The notes below the pieces were generated by a model. That model searched no databases. It was given only the letters and a program-made list of their open reading frames with translations, and was not told the DNA's origin. From Mycobacterium kubicae (lineage in GTDB: Bacteria > Actinomycetota > Actinomycetes > Mycobacteriales > Mycobacteriaceae), in NCBI RefSeq assembly GCF_015689175.1, contig NZ_CP065047.1, positions 1,550,001 to 1,614,000 of the forward strand: a DNA stretch of 64,000 bases. The letters are read 5' to 3'. Positions within the stretch are counted from its first letter, which is position 1. Each line of letters begins with the position of its first letter. Made by a program: the position numbers and the translations under genes. Shown here in pieces: positions 58,511-64,000 of this stretch.

Positions 58511-59713
58511 CTACTTGAGTTCCGAGGAGGACAAGCCCAGCAATCGGCGGGCGACCACCAGTTGCTGGATCTGCTGGGTGCCCTCGAAGATGTCCAAGAT
58601 CTTGGAATCGCGCGCCCACTTCTCCAGCATCGATTGCTCCGAATACCCCGTCGTACCGGCTAATTCGACCGTCTTGCAGGTCACATCGCTGGCCATGCGG
58701 CCGGCCTTGGCCTTACTCATCGAGGCTTCTTTGGAGTTGGGAATGTTGTTGTCGGCCTGCCAGGCCGCCCGCAAGGACAATAGGTAGCTTGCCTCCCAGT
58801 CGGCCTCCATGCGCAGGAACTCGGCCGCGGCGGCGGTCTGGACGTGGCTCGGCTTGTCGTAGTCGATCTCCACGCCGGCTTCGGTGAGAATCCGGCGGAT
58901 CTCCTCCAAGGCCGCCCTGCCCACCCCAACGGCCATGGCGGCGACGATGGGCCGGGTGTTGTCGAAGGTTTCCATGACTCCCGAAAAACCCTTGCCGACT
59001 TCGATTTCCGGGTTGCCCAGCAAGTTGTCCTTGGGGATGCGGACGTTGTCGAACCGAATGGCCGCGGTGTCAGAGCCTTTGATGCCCAGCTTGCGCTCGA
59101 GTCGTTCCACCGTGACGCCCGGATGCTCGCGCGGCACGATGAACGACTTGATTGCCGCACGGCCCTTCGACTTGTCCAGCGTGGCCCACACCACGATGTG
59201 GGTGGCGCGCGAGCCCGCGGTGACGTAGATCTTCTCCCCGTTGATGACGTATTCGTCCCCGTCCAGGGTGGCTGTCGTCGACACGGCCGCCGAGTCGGAT
59301 CCGAATCCCGGTTCGGTGATGGCCATCGCGGCCCACACCTTGCCCAGACGTTGCAGCTGCTCGTCAGTGGCGACCGCGGAGATGGCGGCGTTGCCCAGGC
59401 CTTGGTAGGGGATGGACAGCATCATCGCGACGTCGCCCCAGCTGGCTTCCAACGTCTGCAGCAACGCGGCCATGTTGGCGCCGTTGTGGTTGTCCTCTTT
59501 GCTGTCGGGACCGCGCAGCGCGTCGGCTCCGGCGAAGCTGAACGACTGCGACGCGCCCTCGAAGAGATTGAAGAGGGTGTCCAGCTCCACCGGGTAGGCG
59601 TGCTCTTTCAGGTCGTACTTGCGGGCGATCGGCCGCATCAGTTCGGCGGCACCCTGGTGGGTCTTGGTCATGACCGCCTGCAATTTGCGGGGGAGCTCCA
59701 GATTGATTGCCAT
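58511..59713 (-). CDS. fadE23: Acyl-CoA dehydrogenase FadE23
   Basis: FAD acyl-CoA dehydrogenase of 400 residues. Motifs: AMAITEPGFGSDSAAVSTTA, IKGSDTAAIRFDNVRIP, and the C-terminal ILDIFEGTQQIQQLVVARRLLG with the catalytic Glu. ATG 59713 gives MAINLELPRK, as expected for the Rv3140 family; the open frame upstream to 60109 is within fadE24. In mycobacteria, adjacent fadE genes can encode the two different subunits of one heterotetramer, so pairing with FadE24 is likely. Physiological substrate not established. Confidence 0.92.
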   Translation of the reverse strand: MAINLELPRKLQAVMTKTHQGAAELMRPIARKYDLKEHAYPVELDTLFNLFEGASQSFSFAGADALRGPDSKEDNHNGANMAALLQTLEASWGDVAMMLSIPYQGLGNAAISAVATDEQLQRLGKVWAAMAITEPGFGSDSAAVSTTATLDGDEYVINGEKIYVTAGSRATHIVVWATLDKSKGRAAIKSFIVPREHPGVTVERLERKLGIKGSDTAAIRFDNVRIPKDNLLGNPEIEVGKGFSGVMETFDNTRPIVAAMAVGVGRAALEEIRRILTEAGVEIDYDKPSHVQTAAAAEFLRMEADWEASYLLSLRAAWQADNNIPNSKEASMSKAKAGRMASDVTCKTVELAGTTGYSEQSMLEKWARDSKILDIFEGTQQIQQLVVARRLLGLSSSELK

Positions 59714-59736
59714 GATTGATCTTTCAGTTAGAAGAC

Positions 59737-61134
59737 TCAGATGACGACGACGCCCTCGGCCACGCCGATGACTCGCAAATCGCGGTACCAGCGCTCGACC
59801 GGGTGTTCCTTGGTGAAGCCGTGGCCGCCGAGCAACTGCACGCCGTCCAGGCCGATCTGCATGCCCTTGTCGGTGCCAAGGCGCTTGGCCAGTGCCGCTT
59901 CTCGCGCGAACGGCAGGCCCTGTTCGGCGCGTGATGCGCCGCGCCAAGTGATCAGCCGCAGCCCGTCGAGCTCGATCGCGATGTTGGCGCACATGAAGGC
60001 CACGGCTTGCCGACGGGCGATCGGCTCGCCGAACGCTTCTCGCTCTTTCACGTAAGGGACGACGTAGTCGAGGACCGCATGCGAAGTGCCGACGGCCAGT
60101 GCCGCCCAACCCAGCCGAGCCAGGGCCAGCGCGTCGGAGTAGTCCTCGTCGGAGGCCTCGTCTTCACCCAGTCGGGCGGTGAGGGGTACCGAGACTCCGG
60201 ACAATTCGATCTGGCCCAGGGCGGCCGCGCGAATACCCATGCTGGGGTCGGGCTTGACGGTCAGGCCCTTGGTGCCGGCTTCGACGATAAACAGGGCCGG
60301 CTTCCCGTTGAGCTGAGCGCCGACGATGAACAACTCGGCGTCCGCGGCGGCCGGCACCAGCGACTTGACGCCGTCCAGCCGATAACCCGACGGGGTGCGC
60401 ACGGCAGTGGTCTTCAGGCGGGTGGGGTCGAACAACGGGTGGGGTTCGGCGATCGCCACGCACGCCTGCGGCACGTTCTCCCCGGCGAACTCCTTGAGAT
60501 AGGTGGCCTGCTGGTCAGCGCTGCCCCAGTGGGTCAGCGCAGCGGCGACTCCGCCGGGAGCCAGGATCGGCAACGCCAGTCCCATGTCGCCATAGGCGAG
60601 CGCCTCGGCCACCAGCACGTTGGTCACGGTGGACCGGTGTTCGGCGATGCCGTCGAAGTCCTCGGGGATGTTGATGGCGGTGATGCCGAGTTCGGCGGCT
60701 TTGGCGATCAGGTCCGGGGGATAGGTCGTCGCTGCGTCCGCGTCGGGTGCTGCCGGCCGCAAGATTTCCGCTGCGAATTCATTGACCGTCTCGACGATCA
60801 TCTTCTGGTCGTCGTCGGGGGTGAGGTCGAAGTAGTCCTTGCCGCTGGCTTTGAGCCGGGTGGGGGCACCGCGCAGGTTCTGCACCCGTTGGAATTGCCG
60901 CGCCGCTTTGACCGTCGTGGAGAACAAGGTCTTGGTGCCGAAGCGCAGGCCTCGGTTGAGCGGACCTCGCAGGTTGTACTTGTCCAGGAACTCTTGACCC
61001 ATGATCGGGGTGAGGAATGCGATCGCGAGGTCGACGCCCGTGCGTTTGTGGGGTTCTAGCCCGACGCCGTTGCTACGGCCACGGCGTTTCTTGCGCGTGG
61101 GCGAGTCGGTCTTGGCGGGAATTGTGTTGGTCAT
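59737..61134 (-). CDS. fadE24: Acyl-CoA dehydrogenase FadE24
   Basis: A 465-residue acyl-CoA dehydrogenase homologue, first gene of the fadE24-fadE23 operon. A basic N-terminal extension of about 95 residues (KKRRGRSNG ... ) precedes the dehydrogenase domain, as remembered for Rv3139. Substrate and FAD motifs are degenerate (ACVAIAEPHPLFDPT in place of the TEP..GSD loop), which fits the non-catalytic or half-site subunit of a heteromeric enzyme with FadE23. Twenty-three bases separate the two genes. The palindrome at 61174-61193 lies 40 bases upstream of ATG 61134. Confidence 0.9.
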   Translation of the reverse strand: MTNTIPAKTDSPTRKKRRGRSNGVGLEPHKRTGVDLAIAFLTPIMGQEFLDKYNLRGPLNRGLRFGTKTLFSTTVKAARQFQRVQNLRGAPTRLKASGKDYFDLTPDDDQKMIVETVNEFAAEILRPAAPDADAATTYPPDLIAKAAELGITAINIPEDFDGIAEHRSTVTNVLVAEALAYGDMGLALPILAPGGVAAALTHWGSADQQATYLKEFAGENVPQACVAIAEPHPLFDPTRLKTTAVRTPSGYRLDGVKSLVPAAADAELFIVGAQLNGKPALFIVEAGTKGLTVKPDPSMGIRAAALGQIELSGVSVPLTARLGEDEASDEDYSDALALARLGWAALAVGTSHAVLDYVVPYVKEREAFGEPIARRQAVAFMCANIAIELDGLRLITWRGASRAEQGLPFAREAALAKRLGTDKGMQIGLDGVQLLGGHGFTKEHPVERWYRDLRVIGVAEGVVVI

Positions 61135-61173
61135 ATCGGCAGCCTCTGTCGTTGGGGCGATGCGAATAACCGT

Positions 61174-61193
61174 ATCTTACTCCGGAGTAAGAT
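61174..61193. promoter_or_regulatory. Perfect 20-base palindrome upstream of fadE24
   Basis: ATCTTACTCC followed by its exact reverse complement GGAGTAAGAT, extendable by one T-A pair on each side. It lies 40 bases before the fadE24 start and contains a -10-like TAAGAT in the leftward direction, so a repressor bound here would cover the promoter. It is most like a TetR/FadR-type operator. No regulator gene adjoins it. Confidence 0.72.
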
Positions 61194-61210
61194 AAATAGT
61201 CCCGTGTTAA

Positions 61211-62002
61211 TTACTTCACATCGGCGCGCAGTCGGCTCATCACCTGTTCGTGCAGGTAGCCGTTGGTTGCGACGGCGCTTCCGCCGTGCGGGCCGTGGGT
61301 GCCGTCAAGACCGCTCAATTGCCCGCCGGCCTCGCGCACGAGGATGTCGATGGCCGCTAGATCCCATACCGACACCTCTGGTTCGGCGGCGATGTCCACC
61401 GCACCTTCGGCGAGTAGGCAGTAGGAGAAGAAGTCGCCGTAACCGCGCACCCGCCACACCGCGTCGGTGAGTTCGATGAAGCGTTCCCGCAGGCCCAACT
61501 GCGCCCATCCGGAAAGGCTGGAAAACGACAAGCTCGCCGAATCCAGTTGCCTCACAGACGAAACGGTGATCGGCCGGGATTGTGCGCCGGCGACCGAAGC
61601 GAATGCGCCCTGCCCCACCGCGGCCCACCAGCGCCGCTGCAGGGCCGGCGCGCTCACTACTCCGACGATGGGAACGCCGTCGTCGAGCAGTGCGATCAGG
61701 CTGGCCCACACCGGCACTCCGCGCACGAAATTCTTTGTGCCGTCGATCGGATCGAGTATCCATTGGCGTCCGGTGAAGGTGGTGGTGCCGCCGAATTCCT
61801 CGCCGAGAACGCTGTCGCCGGGCCGGTCGCGGGCAATCGCCTCACGCAACTGTGATTCGACCGCCCGGTCGGCATCTGTCACCGGCGTCAGATCCGGTTT
61901 GGTGTCGACGCGCAGATCCAGCGCACCGAAGCGAGCGCGGGTCAGCACATCGGCGCGGTCGGCCAACGCCAGCGCGAAACGCAGATCGTTGGTTGGGCTC
62001 AT
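61211..62002 (-). CDS. hisN: Histidinol-phosphatase HisN (inositol-monophosphatase family)
   Basis: Mg2+-dependent phosphatase of 263 residues. Metal motifs are visible: [18 protein letters not shown] and [15 protein letters not shown]. The M. tuberculosis protein at this position (Rv3137) has been shown to be the histidinol-phosphate phosphatase of histidine synthesis, so that role is favoured over general inositol phosphatase. ATG 62002 is divergent from a small membrane-protein gene with 23 bases between starts. It is the downstream neighbour of the fadE24 promoter, but transcribed in the same direction. Confidence 0.88.
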   Translation of the reverse strand: MSPTNDLRFALALADRADVLTRARFGALDLRVDTKPDLTPVTDADRAVESQLREAIARDRPGDSVLGEEFGGTTTFTGRQWILDPIDGTKNFVRGVPVWASLIALLDDGVPIVGVVSAPALQRRWWAAVGQGAFASVAGAQSRPITVSSVRQLDSASLSFSSLSGWAQLGLRERFIELTDAVWRVRGYGDFFSYCLLAEGAVDIAAEPEVSVWDLAAIDILVREAGGQLSGLDGTHGPHGGSAVATNGYLHEQVMSRLRADVK

Positions 62003-62025
62003 GCGAGCAGTCCTACCATGGTCAC

Positions 62026-62355
62026 GTGGGATGGGAACTAGGCGTGTTGCTGATCTTGGTTGCGGTACTCGTCGTCTTCCTGGCCCCGCGCTTCATACCG
62101 GTAGGCCCCCGCGGTGCCCTGGCGAGTGGGACGCTGCTGGTGACGGGCGTCAGCGAGCGGCCAGACGCGCCCGGCGAGCAATTCGTCACCATCGCCGGTG
62201 TCATCAACGGCCCCACCGTCAGTGAACATGCCGTGTACCAACGCATGGCCGTCAGCGTCGACCAATGGCCGACCGTCGGACAGGTGCTTCCGGTGGTGTA
62301 TTCGCCGAAGAATCCGGACAACTGGAGATTCGCGCCGGACGCTCAGGGACTGTGA
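62026..62355 (+). CDS. Small single-pass membrane protein
   Basis: A 109-residue protein with one N-terminal membrane segment ([18 protein letters not shown]) and a soluble beta-rich domain ending [19 protein letters not shown], similar in style to DUF3592-like small proteins. GTG 62026 is the only start that keeps the helix at the N-terminus; the open frame upstream runs through hisN. It overlaps the convergent PPOX-like gene by 13 bases. No function can be given. Confidence 0.72.
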   Translation: MGWELGVLLILVAVLVVFLAPRFIPVGPRGALASGTLLVTGVSERPDAPGEQFVTIAGVINGPTVSEHAVYQRMAVSVDQWPTVGQVLPVVYSPKNPDNWRFAPDAQGL

Positions 62356-62777
62356 CCCGGTAGGTCGCCGTCGGGTTCGGGGCCGAACTTGAATGCGCGG
62401 CCGGTGATTTCCGACGGGCTGATTCGCACGTAGTGGGGTTTGTGAGTTGCCGTCCAGGGCAACAACTGCGCCCGTTCGGCTTGCTGAATGTCCGCGTCGT
62501 TCTTGAGGAGTTGGGCGCGCCCTCGAACGATGACGCTCCAGCCTTCTTCGACATTGTGGTCGTCGGCTTCGAAGACCACTGCTCGATTCGCCACTGCTGA
62601 GAACAGTTTCGTGCCTTCGGCAGTGCGGAATAACACGGTCCGGCCTTGCACGACATAGTTGACCGGGAAGATCTCCGGCTCACCGGCGAAGCTGGTAACC
62701 AGGCGCCCGAGTGCGACGCTGCTCAGCAGGTTCCAGCTCGCGTCCTCGGTGAGGACGGTGACGGGCGCGTCGGTCAT
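62343..62777 (-). CDS. PPOX-fold flavin/F420-binding protein
   Basis: A 144-residue split-beta-barrel protein of the pyridoxamine-5'-phosphate-oxidase-like superfamily, subgroup with DASWNLLSSVALGRLVTS and EIFPVNYVVQGRTVLFRTAEGTKL. Many mycobacterial members bind F420 or FMN and reduce small molecules; others bind heme or biliverdin. The end has SEITGRAFKFGPEPDG. ATG 62777. It lies divergent to the HNH gene across 195 bases, in which TTGACC/GGTCAA (62846-62862) forms a short inverted repeat. Confidence 0.8.
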   Translation of the reverse strand: MTDAPVTVLTEDASWNLLSSVALGRLVTSFAGEPEIFPVNYVVQGRTVLFRTAEGTKLFSAVANRAVVFEADDHNVEEGWSVIVRGRAQLLKNDADIQQAERAQLLPWTATHKPHYVRISPSEITGRAFKFGPEPDGDLPGHSP

Positions 62778-62966
62778 GGCGGACCTTCCTGGTGTCTAAC
62801 GGACTTCGAGGAGCTTCTGGCGGCGGTGTAGTGAAACTCCCATGCTTGACCAAGTGGGTCAACCACTCCCGTGCACCCGGGTTCAGGGAACGTATCGAAT
62901 CATCTTGTGTGCCAAAGCCTTGCCTGAGGATAACGTCGTTGATGTGTCGGTGGCCCGGGATATCAT

Positions 62967-62982
62967 TCGAACATGCGTTCGG
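62967..62982. promoter_or_regulatory. SOS box (LexA site) overlapping the HNH gene start
   Basis: TCGAAC-ATGC-GTTCGG matches the mycobacterial LexA box TCGAAC-N4-GTTCGA at all but the last base. The ATG of the DUF222/HNH gene is inside the spacer. LexA bound here would block transcription into the gene, and DNA damage should induce it, as known for several 13E12-type genes of M. tuberculosis. Confidence 0.8.
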
Positions 62983-64000
62983 ATCGGGAGACCATCGTCG
63001 GGGTGCTGGACCGGCTCGATGCTGTCACCGACGACCTGCTGGACCTGTCGTGTGCGGAGTTGACGGTTCCGGAGTTGATGCGGGTGGCGCTGCGCCTGGA
63101 GCGGGTCGCGCGCCGACTGCCCGCAGCACAGCACGCGGTGCTCAATCTGCTTGCCGAACAAGCCGATCCAGCCCAGCTGGGCGGCCGACTGCCCTCGGTC
63201 TTGGCCAGCAGGCTGCACATCACCCGCGCCGAAGCCAACCGGCGCCTCGCCGAGGCCGCCGACCTTGGCGAGCGCCACACCCTGACCGGACAAACCCTGG
63301 CGCCCTACCTCACCGCCACCGCCCACGGGCAGCGCGCCGGTTCCATTGGTGAGGGTCATGTGCGGGTGATCCGGGATTTCGTCAAGCACCTGCCCGCCCA
63401 TGTGGACGTGGAGACCCAGGAGAAGGCCGAGGAACATCTCGCGCGGCTGGCCGGTCAGTACCGACCCGACCAGTTGGCCAAACTCGCCGAACGCCTGATG
63501 GACTGCCTACATCCCGACGGCGACTACACCGACGACGACCGCGCCCGCCGCCGCGGAGTCACGCTGGGTAAGCAAGACGTCGATGGCATGTCACGGCTGA
63601 CCGGCTACCTGACCCCCGAAGCCCGCGCCACCCTAGAAGCAGTCCTGGCGAAACTGGCCGCCCCAGGCATGTGCAACCCCGACGACGACACCCCGTGTGT
63701 GGCGGGGGCACCGTCGGAAGACGCGGTCCGCCACGACCTGCGCTCGGCCGCCCAACGCAACCACGACGGGATGCTGGCGGCGTGTCGGGCGCTGCTGTGC
63801 AGCGGCGATCTCGGCCAGCACAACGGCCTACCCGCCTCCATCATCGTCACCACCACCCTGCAAGACCTCGAAGCCGCCGCGGGCACAGGCCTGACCGGCG
63901 GGGGCACCCTGCTGCCCATGTCCGACGTCATCCGCTTGTCCCGCCACGCCCACCACTACCTGGCCATCTTCGACCGCGGCAACGCCCTGGCGCTGCATCA
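62973..64000 (+). CDS. DUF222/HNH endonuclease, 13E12 repeat family (3' end outside window)
   Basis: The window ends within this gene; 342 codons are visible with no stop. The N-terminal DUF222 domain is clear ([35 protein letters not shown], then [12 protein letters not shown] and [14 protein letters not shown]), typical of the mycobacterial 13E12 family, whose C-terminus carries an HNH nuclease domain expected beyond 64000. ATG 62973 lies in the SOS box. These genes are repetitive, often multi-copy and DNA-damage inducible; the biological role is uncertain. Confidence 0.88.
   Translation, partial: MRSDRETIVGVLDRLDAVTDDLLDLSCAELTVPELMRVALRLERVARRLPAAQHAVLNLLAEQADPAQLGGRLPSVLASRLHITRAEANRRLAEAADLGERHTLTGQTLAPYLTATAHGQRAGSIGEGHVRVIRDFVKHLPAHVDVETQEKAEEHLARLAGQYRPDQLAKLAERLMDCLHPDGDYTDDDRARRRGVTLGKQDVDGMSRLTGYLTPEARATLEAVLAKLAAPGMCNPDDDTPCVAGAPSEDAVRHDLRSAAQRNHDGMLAACRALLCSGDLGQHNGLPASIIVTTTLQDLEAAAGTGLTGGGTLLPMSDVIRLSRHAHHYLAIFDRGNALALH

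Overview
The window is chromosomal DNA of a Mycobacterium, most likely a non-tuberculous, slow-growing-type species. The evidence is the high GC content, frequent GTG/TTG starts, ATGA/GTGA gene overlaps, a PPE protein, a DUF222/13E12-type HNH gene with a mycobacterial SOS box, and a gene order that follows, inverted, the M. tuberculosis interval hisN-fadE24-fadE23-fadB4-response regulator-PPE52-nuoA..N-Rv3162c..Rv3171c. Ortholog assignments and comparisons with M. tuberculosis come from memory of protein families and gene order, not from a search. I saw no rRNA, tRNA, CRISPR array or insertion sequence.

Layout. 0.1-3.9 kb: sulfate ABC importer subI-cysT-cysW-cysA. 4.0-6.2 kb: a type III glutamine synthetase, closed by a large hairpin shared with the convergent neighbour. 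6.3-9.9 kb: a K+/H+ antiporter with a regulatory tail, a TrkA-like protein, a cyclase-like DUF2652 protein and a SnoaL-like protein. 9.9-18.7 kb: an exported flavin amine oxidase, Hpx-like hydrolase, AofH, an F420-type oxidoreductase, the Rv3169/Rv3168-like pair, a TetR regulator and an SDR. 18.8-22.9 kb: the five-gene DUF4129/MoxR3/DUF58 membrane cluster. 23.0-38.4 kb: the complete 14-gene nuoA-N complex I operon on the minus strand. 38.8-40.5 kb: PPE52-like gene and a receiver-only response regulator.

40.6-49.1 kb is an island of ten minus-strand genes, almost all overlapping or touching: homogentisate-dioxygenase-like cupin, alpha/beta hydrolase, CaiB-type CoA transferase, HMG-CoA-lyase-like enzyme, TetR, acyl-CoA dehydrogenase, APH-like kinase, DUF6285, SnoaL and YceI. 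The dehydrogenase/kinase/DUF6285 trio resembles LvaC/LvaA/LvaB of the 4-hydroxyacyl-CoA phosphorylation route, so the island is read as an undescribed acyl-CoA catabolic operon. It is the best candidate for a new system here.

49.2-58.5 kb: fadB4, an AcuI-like reductase, an aldo/keto reductase, an acetolactate decarboxylase-acetolactate synthase pair (acetoin formation), a DoxX-like membrane protein, and a six-gene group with two TetR regulators and striking inverted-repeat operators. 58.5-62.0 kb: fadE23-fadE24 with a perfect palindrome upstream, then hisN. 62.0-64.0 kb: a small membrane protein, a PPOX-fold flavoprotein and a truncated HNH endonuclease gene whose start codon lies inside an SOS box.

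Overall the window is a conserved mycobacterial core (energy conversion, histidine and lipid metabolism) into which blocks of accessory catabolic genes with their own TetR switches have been placed.
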